Positions 35,063-42,384 of a stretch of DNA of 64,000 nucleotides are shown here, in pieces. The stretch covers positions 62,001 through 126,000 of the forward strand of contig SZOZ01000001.1 in NCBI GenBank assembly GCA_030263455.1, read 5' to 3'. Within the stretch, counting starts at the first letter, position 1; the number at the start of each line of letters is the position of its first letter. The stretch is from Synechococcales cyanobacterium CNB. Its GTDB lineage: Bacteria > Planctomycetota > Phycisphaerae > Phycisphaerales > UBA1924. The translations under genes and the position numbers were made by a program. The notes beneath the pieces were generated by a model that did no database searches, had not been told where the DNA came from, and saw only the letters and a list, made by a program, of their open reading frames with translations.

Positions 35063-35581
35063 ATGGATCGGAACGCCGTCGAGTCGATGTCCCTCGGCAA
35101 CCTCGCGAAGCTCTACAACGAGCTCTGCCCAGAGAGGCCGGTGAAGAAGTTCGCCGACCGCAAAGCCGCGGTGCGGCGGGTGCTCGCCGCCCTGGAGGAG
35201 CGTGCGGCCGCGGAGCCCGCCCAGCCGGAGCCCGCCAAGGCCCCGGCCCGCGAGAGCCGCCCTAGCCGCCGCGAGAGGGCCGCGGAGCACAAGCAGCACA
35301 CGCCCACCGGGGAGCTCCGGCCGCCCCGCCCGGGGTCGAAGCGCGGCCGCCTGCTCGCCGCCCTCATGGGCGACGGCATGACCGCGGAGCGGATCGCGTC
35401 CGAGTTCGGGTGGAAGCCGCGCGACGTCGCCGACGCCCTGCGCCTGCTGGCCGTCGCGAACGGCTACGTCGTCTACCGCGAAGAGGGCGGCGACACGTGG
35501 CGGGCCGCGGAACCGGAGCGCGACGCCGAGCCGGTGCGAGCGGCCGCACAGCCCGGGCCGAAGCGCCGGAGGGCGAAGTGA
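35063..35581 (+). CDS. DUF3489-like winged-helix protein
   Basis: A 172-residue basic protein. The N-terminal part LAKLYNELCPERPVKKFADRKAAVRRVLAAL and the C-terminal PGSKRGRLLAALMGDGMTAERIASEFGWKPRDVADALR follow the DUF3489 pattern, a small winged-helix domain common in phage and integrated elements. A disordered Arg/Pro linker joins the two. ATG 35063 has AAGGAGCCC upstream. A role in DNA binding or regulation is likely; the target is unknown. Confidence 0.65.
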   Translation: MDRNAVESMSLGNLAKLYNELCPERPVKKFADRKAAVRRVLAALEERAAAEPAQPEPAKAPARESRPSRRERAAEHKQHTPTGELRPPRPGSKRGRLLAALMGDGMTAERIASEFGWKPRDVADALRLLAVANGYVVYREEGGDTWRAAEPERDAEPVRAAAQPGPKRRRAK

Positions 35582-35625
35582 ACCGGCTGCTTGTCCCGGG
35601 CCTCGCGGGCTCGACGATTCGGGGC

Positions 35626-35835
35626 ATGAGCATCAAGCGGCTGGTGGCGTGCGCGGCGCTGGCGACCCTCGCGGGTTGCTCCACGCCGCCGCGCCCGACG
35701 CAGACCATCGCGCCCGACGCCCCGCTCGCGAGCCCGAGCGGCTGGCGCAGCGGGATCGTGGACCAGGCCATCCGCGAGGCGCGCGAGCGCCGGTTCATCC
35801 GCGACCTGTGGCGGGCGGGGGAGGCATCGCGCTAG
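35626..35835 (+). CDS. Small lipoprotein
   Basis: A 69-residue protein with a lipoprotein signal (SIKRLVACAALATLAGC, lipobox LAGC with Cys at about residue 18) followed by a short Pro-rich and then helical tail. ATG 35626 gives the normal signal; a GTG at 35578 overlapping the previous stop is in frame. Small lipoproteins in phages include outer-membrane spanins (Rz1) and exclusion proteins; neither can be proved. Its TAG stop shares a base with the GTG of the sigma-factor gene. Confidence 0.6.
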   Translation: MSIKRLVACAALATLAGCSTPPRPTQTIAPDAPLASPSGWRSGIVDQAIREARERRFIRDLWRAGEASR

Positions 35836-36644
35836 TGCCGTCGCCGTTCGTGCCCCATCCCGCCTTCGACCTGCCCGACGCCGAGTCGCTCGTGTGGCGC
35901 TCCGCGCCGGAGCTCCCGCCGCCGCCCGACGTCTACCTCGACCGTGCTGCGGAGGTGCGCCCGCCGACTCGACCTTCGGTGCTGCTGACACGCCAGGAGG
36001 AGCTCGTGCTGTTCGTCCGCCTGAACTACGCGCGCCGCCGCGCGGCCGAGACGGCGGACCCCGACTGGGCCGCGCGAGCCCGCGACCTCGAGGACGCGGT
36101 GGTTCGTTACAACGTCGGGCTCGTGATGTCGGTCGCGGGGTACGACGAGGAGGCCGAGGCCGAGGGGCTCGCCACGCTCGTGCACGCGGCGCGGCACTTC
36201 GACGCGGCCCGCGGCTGGAAGTTCAGCACCTACGCGATGCGCGCGGTCTGCCGGAGCATCAGTCGGCTCCGCGGCCGTCAGGCCCGGCGGGCGGCCAGCG
36301 GGCGCGCCGTGCTCTGCGCGGGAGACCAGGTGCTGCAGCAGGGCGAGAGCGCCCGGTCCATCGCCGCCCACCGCGCGGCGCGGGAGGCCGAGCGAGCCGC
36401 CGAGCGCGAGGAGGAGCGCGCCGACCGCCTGCGCAACGCCGTCGCCCGGGCGGGACTGACGCCGGACGAGCGACACGTGCTGTCCCGCCGCGTCGGTGCG
36501 GAGGGCAGGCCCCCCAGCTTCGAGTCCATCGGCCGCGAGCTCGGGCTCACGAAGGAGCGGGCGCGGCAGCTGCACGAGGACGCGCTCGCGAAGGTGCGGG
36601 CGGCGTACGAGGGGCCGCGAAGTGGAAGTGCGGCAGCGGGGTAG
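35835..36644 (+). CDS. RNA polymerase sigma-70 family factor of the element
   Basis: A 269-residue sigma factor. Region 2 is seen in VVRYNVGLVMSVA, EGLATLVHAARHFDAARGWKFSTYAMRAVCRSISR (about residues 90-150), and region 4 in PSFESIGRELGLTKERARQLHEDALAKV near the C-terminus. The linker between them is highly charged. It starts at GTG 35835, overlapping the lipoprotein stop, with GGGGAGG upstream. It would direct host RNA polymerase to element or helper-phage promoters; an element of this size carrying its own sigma factor is unusual. Confidence 0.87.
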   Translation: MPSPFVPHPAFDLPDAESLVWRSAPELPPPPDVYLDRAAEVRPPTRPSVLLTRQEELVLFVRLNYARRRAAETADPDWAARARDLEDAVVRYNVGLVMSVAGYDEEAEAEGLATLVHAARHFDAARGWKFSTYAMRAVCRSISRLRGRQARRAASGRAVLCAGDQVLQQGESARSIAAHRAAREAERAAEREEERADRLRNAVARAGLTPDERHVLSRRVGAEGRPPSFESIGRELGLTKERARQLHEDALAKVRAAYEGPRSGSAAAG

Positions 36645-36688
36645 CGTTGGAGTGACAATGCGAGCCGTCGCCCTTACCCTGTGGGGCG

Positions 36689-37696
36689 ATGTCCCAAGCG
36701 AACCCAGCCGCCACCCCGGCCCCGACGATCGGCACCCGCACCCCGGAGTTTGCGGCCCAACTGCTCCGCGACCTGTACGTAGATTTGCGACGCGACCTCG
36801 CCCGCTGGGCGTCCGTGACACACCAGACTCCGCAGCCCCGCATGGGCTATGTCGGGCAGCACCTCGTCAGCGTCGTAACGGGCCACCCCGGTGGGCGCTC
36901 TGGGGCGCGAGGCGATGACATCAAGCTGCCGGGCGGGAAGGTGGCCGAGATCAAGTGCTGCTACCGCGTCGACCAACTCGGTGCGTGCGCCCGGTGCGGC
37001 ACGGCGGTCGCGAGCATCGAGAAGGTCTGCCCGAACCAGGAGTGCGGGAGCGACAGGCTCGTCCGCAAGGACGACTCGAAGTGGCTGCTCTCGCCGAAGG
37101 ACGAGCAGGAGTTGCGGGAGTTGTTCATCCCGGAGTGCTACTACCTCGTGCTGTTCGAGTTCGCCGACATCGCCGCGGCGGACGACATCGACGTGCAGAT
37201 TCTCGAGGTGGACCCGAAGTGTCTCGGCTTCGCCCTCTGCATGATCGACTACTACTTCAACATTCGGGCCAACTCGTCGTCCAAAGCTCCCTTCAACCTG
37301 TGGCCCGACAGCCCGAAGCTGTACATGATGAAGCCGCGGATGATCTACTGGTCGGTTATCAAGGCCGACGACACGATCGACACCAAGCTGTTCCCCGGTC
37401 GGGACGAACCAGTGCTGCAGCGACTTGGCAACCTCGCCGACTACTCGGGCTCCGACACGTTCTCGGAAGCGGCAATCGACGCCGTGGCCGCGGCTCGCGG
37501 CGTGCAGTTCCCGCGGCTCGGCCTGCCCACCGCCGCTGGGCAGCGGAGGAAGAAGAAGCTGGAGCTCCTGCAGCAGCGACGCGAAGCGGAGCATTGGCCC
37601 GACGACGCGCTCGCCGACGACTTCGCCCGAGCCGTGTTCCGGAGCAAGGTTGCCGCGCACGCAGACTGGACGAGGCAGTACGCGGCGACGCTGTAG
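36689..37696 (+). CDS. Type II restriction endonuclease (PD-(D/E)xK, Cys-cluster)
   Basis: A 335-residue protein paired with the convergent DNA methyltransferase. A PD-(D/E)xK-like active site is visible: D76/D77 in GDDIKL, then E87 and K89 in AEIKCC. Four Cys (C100, C103, C114, C119) form a probable zinc site (CARC, CPNQEC) close to the active site. The family may be that of MamI-type enzymes, but this is a guess, and the recognition sequence is unknown. Its stop and the methyltransferase stop are 2 nt apart, the classical convergent R-M layout. Confidence 0.7.
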   Translation: MSQANPAATPAPTIGTRTPEFAAQLLRDLYVDLRRDLARWASVTHQTPQPRMGYVGQHLVSVVTGHPGGRSGARGDDIKLPGGKVAEIKCCYRVDQLGACARCGTAVASIEKVCPNQECGSDRLVRKDDSKWLLSPKDEQELRELFIPECYYLVLFEFADIAAADDIDVQILEVDPKCLGFALCMIDYYFNIRANSSSKAPFNLWPDSPKLYMMKPRMIYWSVIKADDTIDTKLFPGRDEPVLQRLGNLADYSGSDTFSEAAIDAVAAARGVQFPRLGLPTAAGQRRKKKLELLQQRREAEHWPDDALADDFARAVFRSKVAAHADWTRQYAATL

Positions 37697-37698
37697 CG

Positions 37699-38730
37699 TC
37701 ACTTGCCGAACAAGTCGTTCTGTTTGGCAACGCCACCCGCGAGACGTTTGTTGGCCCGCTCTGCCATTTCAGGGTCTATCTCGAATGCGATGCACTTTCG
37801 GCCGAGCATCTTGGCGACGACCGCTGACGTTCCGGAGCCCGCGAACGGGTCCAGAATCACCTGCCCGGGCGTGCTGCTCGCGAGCGCCAGCCGCTCGATG
37901 AGCCGAACTGGCTTCTGCGTCCTGTGTATCCGGTCCTCCGCGTAGAAGTCGATATCCTGCCAGACGTTCGTCAGGCCCATCTGCGGCTGGAAGACGAACC
38001 CCTTGAGGTCGTCGGGGGCCTTGAAGTCGAGCACCGACTCCAGCCGCTCCCACATCTCCGGCGTCGGCACCTGGGCGAGGATGTTCTCGCCCGTGTAAAG
38101 CGACCAGACGCCGCCGCCATTGCTCTTGACGCCGAGGCGCGAGTTGATCTCCTTCGCGGACAGGCCGAGCTCCTTCGCGCGGGCGAGAAGCACCTGCCGG
38201 ATGGCGGGCTTGGCGTCGTAGACGAAGAAGAAGATTGTCTCGGTCGTATTCGGGAACTGCTTGTACGTGCTCGTCTTTCGCCCGGCGATGCACTTGATGC
38301 CCTTGTCCACGATGAGCTCCTGCCGGAACTCGAAACCCAGCGAGACGATGTCGTGGAACAGGTACACGAGGTTCCGCACATAGCCAAAGAGGTACAGCGA
38401 CGCGGATCGCTTGCACACTCGGGCAACCTCCGCGAACCACTCGCGGCACCACGCGCGGTAGTCCTCTTCCGTCCGCCACTTGTAGTCCCACGTCTCGCCG
38501 ACGACCTTCCAGTACGGAGGGTCGAGGATGACGAGGTCCGCGCAGCGGTCGGGTAACCGCCGGAGGAGGTGTAGGGCGTCGCCCGTCGTAACCCGGCCGT
38601 AAAGGTCTTCGGGTACGAGCGGCACGCTCGGCGTATGGCCGCGGTCGGCCTGAACCTCTACCGGAGGCTTCCGGCGGGCGTTGGGGCGAGGGCTGTACTC
38701 TCTCTTCGGCTTTGTTTCCGGGGTCAGCAT
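37699..38730 (-). CDS. DNA methyltransferase (beta class, N6-adenine or N4-cytosine)
   Basis: A 343-residue methyltransferase protecting against the adjacent endonuclease. Motif IV LDPPYW lies at residues 69-74 and motif I DPFAGSGT near 294-301, the beta-class order. The middle part, 90-280, is the target recognition region. I chose ATG 38730 (MLTPETKP), which begins just before conserved-looking sequence; in-frame ATGs at 38814 and 38865 would add up to 45 poor residues and no start has a good Shine-Dalgarno. DPPY allows methylation of adenine N6 or cytosine N4. Confidence 0.88.
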   Translation of the reverse strand: MLTPETKPKREYSPRPNARRKPPVEVQADRGHTPSVPLVPEDLYGRVTTGDALHLLRRLPDRCADLVILDPPYWKVVGETWDYKWRTEEDYRAWCREWFAEVARVCKRSASLYLFGYVRNLVYLFHDIVSLGFEFRQELIVDKGIKCIAGRKTSTYKQFPNTTETIFFFVYDAKPAIRQVLLARAKELGLSAKEINSRLGVKSNGGGVWSLYTGENILAQVPTPEMWERLESVLDFKAPDDLKGFVFQPQMGLTNVWQDIDFYAEDRIHRTQKPVRLIERLALASSTPGQVILDPFAGSGTSAVVAKMLGRKCIAFEIDPEMAERANKRLAGGVAKQNDLFGK

Positions 38731-38853
38731 GTGCGGTAAGGATACTGGTGCCGCGGGCGGGGGACACGCTTGCCCGCGGCAATCGGGCAAGATCGCCCGT
38801 CCCGTCGTCTGCATGGGGTTGTCGCCACGCGCCGGGAGGCCATCCTTGTTCGC

Positions 38854-39114
38854 ATGGCGACACATCAGGCAACCGGCGCGAGTGGCTTTCTAATCGTGTG
38901 GGTATCGGAGGACGGCGAGGCGGTCGGGCTGGCGATCGCCGACGATGCGGCGGCTGTCGTGCGTCACCGAGCGGAGGCGCGGTGGGACTTGCGATTCGCC
39001 CGGTGCGCTGCCGAGGTGTACCCGGTCTCCGAGGTGGCCCAGCGGCTCGGCATGCCCGAGAACTCGCCAGCGGCGCGGGTTCTTGAGGCGATGTTCGCCC
39101 GCGGCGCGGCATGA
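38854..39114 (+). CDS. Hypothetical small protein next to the R-M system
   Basis: An 86-residue protein with GFLIVWVSEDGEAVGLAIADD and a helical C-terminus (AEVYPVSEVAQRLGMPENSPAARVLEAMF) that could be a helix-turn-helix-like tip. It starts at ATG 38854 (in-frame ATG 38770 upstream) and lies divergent from the methyltransferase gene. A control protein of the R-M system is conceivable but no C-protein signature is present. Confidence 0.5.
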   Translation: MATHQATGASGFLIVWVSEDGEAVGLAIADDAAAVVRHRAEARWDLRFARCAAEVYPVSEVAQRLGMPENSPAARVLEAMFARGAA

Positions 39115-39153
39115 TGGCGACAGTCCGCCGCCGGTCGTGCCGATGTTGACGGC

Positions 39154-39663
39154 ATGGGTGAAGTTGCCGTGATCTATCGGGTTGTCTTGCTGCCAACTGG
39201 GGAGAGCTATACGGGTTCGTACGCCCACCCGACCGGCCTGATTCCGGAGTCCGGTGTCGGGCTGCCGCCCGGGAAGAGAGGCGGGAGGAATCACGGTTGG
39301 TGGGACAAGTTCTCTCGCGGACACGACAAGTCCGAGTGTCGGTGGGAGAGGCTCGAAGTCCTAGATGCCGCCAACAAGGACTACGTGCGGGAGCGGCGTG
39401 ATTGGTGGATTGCGAGAGACCGGCAACTGAACCCCGCTGGCAACCGGAACGGGCCGCGATCCGGCAACGTCGCGGGCTTCCGGTGCTCGCAGGCGGACCG
39501 AGTCACAGAGCACCTCAAGAGCCGCCCCGCAAGTGTTGATGACCTCGCCGCCGAGCTTGGCATCACGAGGGAGGACGCCCGAAGGGCGATCTCCTGCATC
39601 CGCGCACGCGCCGAGCAGGTCGCCAAAGACGGCAGGCGATACTTCATCCGCGATGCCTCGTGA
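39154..39663 (+). CDS. GIY-YIG-like nuclease with C-terminal HTH
   Basis: A 169-residue protein. The start VIYRVVLLPTGESYTGSY follows the GIY-YIG pattern (IYR for GIY, YTG for YIG, correct spacing), and E80 in YVRERRDWWIARD followed by QLNPAGNRNG matches the catalytic-Glu and Asn region of the family. The C-terminal 50 residues (RVTEHLKSRPASVDDLAAELGITREDARRAI) form a winged-helix/HTH. This layout is seen in phage and homing endonucleases. The motifs are degenerate, so activity is uncertain. It ends 27 nt before the element's tRNA-Thr on the other strand. Confidence 0.6.
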   Translation: MGEVAVIYRVVLLPTGESYTGSYAHPTGLIPESGVGLPPGKRGGRNHGWWDKFSRGHDKSECRWERLEVLDAANKDYVRERRDWWIARDRQLNPAGNRNGPRSGNVAGFRCSQADRVTEHLKSRPASVDDLAAELGITREDARRAISCIRARAEQVAKDGRRYFIRDAS

Positions 39664-39690
39664 GCAACGCAACCGTCACAGCCGCCCGAA

Positions 39691-39763
39691 AGCCGAGAGC
39701 CGGGATCGAACCGGCGACCTCATCATTACAAGTGATGCGCTCTACCAGCTGAGCTATCCCGGC
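39691..39763 (-). tRNA. Element-encoded intact tRNA-Thr (anticodon TGT)
   Basis: A complete 73-nt cloverleaf on the minus strand: acceptor GCCGGGA/TCTCGGC (all paired, one G-U), D stem GCTC/GAGC, anticodon stem CATCA/TGATG with loop CTTGTAA (anticodon TGT), T stem GCCGG/CCGGC with loop TTCGATC, discriminator T. It has the same anticodon as the host gene the element has split but a different body, and its loop differs at one base from the att core. It starts 14 nt after the integrase stop in the same orientation, so it is probably cotranscribed with the integrase. Confidence 0.95.
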
Positions 39764-39777
39764 GAGGTCTGGACAGT

Positions 39778-41085
39778 TTACGCACCGTCGGTGCCCGTGG
39801 CGCGGAGCGGCCGCCCGTCGGCGTCCACCTTGACCTTCGCCAGCAGGAATGCCGCCACCCGCTCGACGCAGCCGCGGAGGTGCTCGTCGCTGGGCCGCTG
39901 GTACCCCTCCGTGACGTCCTGCTCGGGCAGGACGTGGTTCATCAGCACCTTGGTCTCGAACAGGCCGACTCCCGCCTCGCGGCAGGCGCTCGCGAACGTG
40001 TCGCGCAGCCGGTGCGGCGACGGGAGGTACCGCTCCTTCCGGAGGTCGTCGGCCTCGCCCTTGATGTAGCGGTACTCCTTCTGCTCTTTGACGTGCGTTA
40101 CCCGGCCCTCGCGGTCCCGAGACGGGAACGCCCAGCCCTGATCCGACGAGAAGTACCGAAGGTTGTCCAGCCGCCGCTTCGCGAGCATCGCCAGCGCGAA
40201 CCGGCACAGCGGGATTGTGAACGCGCGGTCAACGCCGCCCTTCGGCCGCGGCCGGTGCAGCGTGCCAGCGTCGAAGTCCACATCCGACCACCGGATCGTC
40301 TTGGCGTCGCCGCTGCGGAGCCCTGTGAGCAGCGTGAGGATGTGCAGGTCGCGCCGGACGGGATTCTCGATGCCCTGCACCTTCTCCCACCACCCGGGGA
40401 GCTCGGCCCACGGGATCGGCGAGCGCTTGCGCCGCTGGGCGTTGAACTCGACCGCCTCGACCGGGTTGGGCGGTAGGTCGGGGTGCAGCTTCCGGGCGCT
40501 GTTGTACGCGGCCCGGAGGATGCGCATGGCGCTGTTCGCCACCACCGGGCCGTGGTCGGCGGACACCTTGCGGTGCCGCGTGACACAGTCCGTCCGGGTG
40601 ATGCCGACGAGCGGCCGCGAGCGCCAGTCGGGCATGTACCGATCGACGAGCTCGCCCATAGTGTCCATCGACCGCTGGGCGCACCCCTTGGCCTTCATGC
40701 GGAGGACGTGCTCGGTGATGGCTTGGTCGAGCGTGTACCGCTCCCACTCCGTCCGCCGCTGCCGGGCCTCCTGCTCGCGCCGCCTCGCCCGCGGGTCGAT
40801 GCCCTTGTCCATGTCAACGAGCAGTTCCCGCGCCCGCTTCCTCGCCTGATCCGGCACCCAGGTGGGGTAGCGGCCGATGTTCTCGCGCACCGTCGTGCCG
40901 CCGATGTCCTTCTGGGCGATGAAGCTCTTGGTGGTGCGGCTCGCGAGGAGCCCGAAGCCCGGTAACTCCGAGTCCCAGTAGATTCGCTGACGCACGGGCT
41001 TGCCGCGCGCGTTGACCTCGCCCGGCTCCGGGCACCTGCACCGCCGCTCGACCGAGTCCGCCGTGAGCTTGAACCTGTCCGACAT
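39778..41085 (-). CDS. Tyrosine site-specific integrase of the element
   Basis: A 435-residue tyrosine recombinase that integrates and excises the element at the tRNA-Thr site. The N-terminal part (residues 25-110) is a DUF4102-like arm-binding region; the core-binding domain follows (about 115-210). Catalytic residues: R257 (TGLRSGDA), K282, H358 and R361 (HRLR), H384 and Tyr395 (EGYQRP). AAGGAG stands 8 nt before ATG 41085. It lies 148 bp from attR and reads into the element, the standard arrangement. Confidence 0.93.
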   Translation of the reverse strand: MSDRFKLTADSVERRCRCPEPGEVNARGKPVRQRIYWDSELPGFGLLASRTTKSFIAQKDIGGTTVRENIGRYPTWVPDQARKRARELLVDMDKGIDPRARRREQEARQRRTEWERYTLDQAITEHVLRMKAKGCAQRSMDTMGELVDRYMPDWRSRPLVGITRTDCVTRHRKVSADHGPVVANSAMRILRAAYNSARKLHPDLPPNPVEAVEFNAQRRKRSPIPWAELPGWWEKVQGIENPVRRDLHILTLLTGLRSGDAKTIRWSDVDFDAGTLHRPRPKGGVDRAFTIPLCRFALAMLAKRRLDNLRYFSSDQGWAFPSRDREGRVTHVKEQKEYRYIKGEADDLRKERYLPSPHRLRDTFASACREAGVGLFETKVLMNHVLPEQDVTEGYQRPSDEHLRGCVERVAAFLLAKVKVDADGRPLRATGTDGA

Positions 41086-41233
41086 CGCCGCCGCTCCTTC
41101 CGGTTGAGAAAGGTCTGAGTAAGGTCGGCATGGAGCGCCACCGGGGTTAGCCGGGGAGCACCAAACCGCTCTAACTGTGCGGCAGAGGGGGTCGAGGACA
41201 ACCGCGGGTCTCTGGTACCCTTGGACGCTACGA

Positions 41234-41240
41234 TTTGTAA
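41234..41240 (+). repeat. attR core (right attachment site)
   Basis: TTTGTAA identical to attL, immediately followed by ACCAC, the 3' strand of the host tRNA-Thr anticodon stem. The element side (CGCTACGA) is unrelated to a tRNA 5' half. Confidence 0.85.
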
Positions 41241-41275
41241 ACCACAGGTCCCCGGTTCGAATCCGGGCGGCGGCT
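41234..41275 (+). pseudogene. 3' half of the host tRNA-Thr(TGT) gene
   Basis: Anticodon loop TTTGTAA, stem strand ACCAC, variable loop AGGTC, T stem CCCGG/CCGGG with loop TTCGAAT, acceptor CGGCGGC and discriminator T. Joined to the half at 25796-25832 it makes a full tRNA-Thr(TGT) with one mismatch (T7 and C66), which may be early decay after interruption. tRNA-Tyr follows 177 bp later; a Thr-Tyr tRNA pair is a common bacterial arrangement. Confidence 0.9.
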
Positions 41276-41451
41276 TTCGGCCGCTGAGGGTGTGCGTCCC
41301 TCGTGGCGGGGGTGTGCAGGATCGTTGCTGTGCAATCCGGGATGGCTTCGTGGAGCGCACCGGTCATCGGGTCGCTCTTCCTTGCCCTTCGGCCCGGGAT
41401 ACGCTATTTTGTACCTCCCACCCCGGGTGTGAAACCTCGGGGTGGAGTGCA

Positions 41452-41534
41452 GGGCGTGTACCGAAGTGGCCAAACGGGACAGACTGTAAATCTGTTGGCT
41501 TATGCCTTCGCTGGTTCGAATCCAGCCGCGCCCA
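41452..41534 (+). tRNA. tRNA-Tyr (anticodon GTA)
   Basis: An 83-nt class II tRNA: acceptor GGGCGTG/CGCGCCC, anticodon loop CTGTAAA (anticodon GTA) between CAGA and TCTG, a long variable arm, T stem GCTGG/CCAGC with loop TTCGAAT, discriminator A. It decodes UAC and UAU. Confidence 0.94.
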
Positions 41535-41766
41535 TCGGATCGTTTCGCAGCGTTTCGCACAGTTCCGCATCTTCTCGCGCAACGCTCGCGTCAACAAGGC
41601 TTTCCGATGATTCGTGCGGATCGGTGCGAACCGACGCGGGTTGGTGCTGCGCCGCATTTTGCGCGCAAAGTGCGCTGCATGCTGCGCCGCTTTGCTCGAT
41701 GCCCGCCGCAAGGTCGAAGTGAGCATCGCGTGTTTGCAGGTAGTGCCGGGCCGCGATCAATGGGGA

Positions 41767-42186
41767 GTGACCACCAACAACGAACAGCAGCAGATCGAGA
41801 TCGAGGTCGGCCCGCAGCCGGGCGAGGTCCGGGTGTACGGCATCGACGGGATTCCGAGCGGCACGCTCTTTACCGGCGTGACGGCCATCGATCTGACCAC
41901 GGGCCGCGCGCAGGACTACGTGGAGTTCCGCGTCTACGCCACCGTGATCCCCGGCATCCGCGTCGACACGGGGGCGGGCAACTCGGATGTGAAGTTCATC
42001 TACTTTCTGCCCTTCTCCGTCGCTCCGGTCGTGAGCGACGTGGAGGTCGTCGGGAACGCGGCCAACGACTTCCTGAAGATCGTCGCCGACCAGCCCGGTG
42101 CGATGAAGCCTTACCTCGATGGTGGTCCCGGTTACGACGAGGCGATCGGCTTCGGCACGATCGTGAACGTCGAGAAGATCAACTGA
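41767..42186 (+). CDS. Beta-rich protein, possibly the remnant of a secreted protein
   Basis: A 139-residue protein starting at GTG 41767 (GGGGA just before) with IEIEVGPQPGEVRVYGIDGIPSGTLFTGVTAIDLTTGRAQDYVEFRVYA and VDTGAGNSDVKFIYFLPF, a beta-strand pattern that I associate with Planctomycetes surface or secreted proteins. It has no signal peptide; an upstream in-frame ATG at 41614 gives only basic, Cys-containing sequence. It may therefore be 5' truncated, perhaps by rearrangement next to the tRNA site. A good terminator follows. Confidence 0.55.
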   Translation: MTTNNEQQQIEIEVGPQPGEVRVYGIDGIPSGTLFTGVTAIDLTTGRAQDYVEFRVYATVIPGIRVDTGAGNSDVKFIYFLPFSVAPVVSDVEVVGNAANDFLKIVADQPGAMKPYLDGGPGYDEAIGFGTIVNVEKIN

Positions 42187-42207
42187 TCGACCGCCGCTCA
42201 TCCTCCC

Positions 42208-42242
42208 AGGCCCGCGTGCCGGCGCTCCCGGTACGCGGGCCT
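42208..42242 (+). terminator. Hairpin terminator
   Basis: AGGCCCGCGT (42208-42217) pairs perfectly with ACGCGGGCCT (42233-42242), 15-nt loop, followed by GTTCGTG. It lies 22 nt after the previous stop and about 140 nt from the end of the convergent NXR-like operon, so it may serve both strands. Confidence 0.65.
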
Positions 42243-42384
42243 GTTCGTGTGCGGCTCATCTGCAATACGGTTTGCCCACAGGAACGTGCCATTCCAGCCC
42301 GTGCTCTTGTCGAGTGGGTCGTCGTGACCGTCTTCCTGCGCCGTCACGGCGGGGAGGCGCGGATAGCCGGTGATTTCACCTCGG

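Larger units (their letters stand above)
25826..41240. mobile_element. 15.4-kb integrative element inserted in the tRNA-Thr anticodon loop, phage-satellite-like
   Basis: The boundaries are two copies of TTTGTAA (25826-25832 and 41234-41240) within the split tRNA-Thr. Content in order: AlpA/Xis-like regulator, small unknown, primase-SF3 helicase, YozE-like protein, iterons and structured noncoding DNA, two small proteins, terminase-small-like protein, several unknown small proteins, DUF3489-like protein, lipoprotein, sigma factor, restriction enzyme and methyltransferase, unknown, GIY-YIG-like nuclease, intact tRNA-Thr(TGT), tyrosine integrase. No large terminase, portal, capsid, tail or conjugation gene is visible. 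Xis, primase, TerS and Int without structural genes is the plan of P4-like and PICI phage satellites; a decayed prophage or integrative plasmid are alternatives. Confidence 0.88.

Noticed and set aside
25796-41275. The tRNA-Thr halves as a functional trans-spliced split tRNA
   Set aside because: The break coincides with a direct-repeat att core and an integrase, and an intact tRNA-Thr is present; splicing signals of archaeal type are absent.
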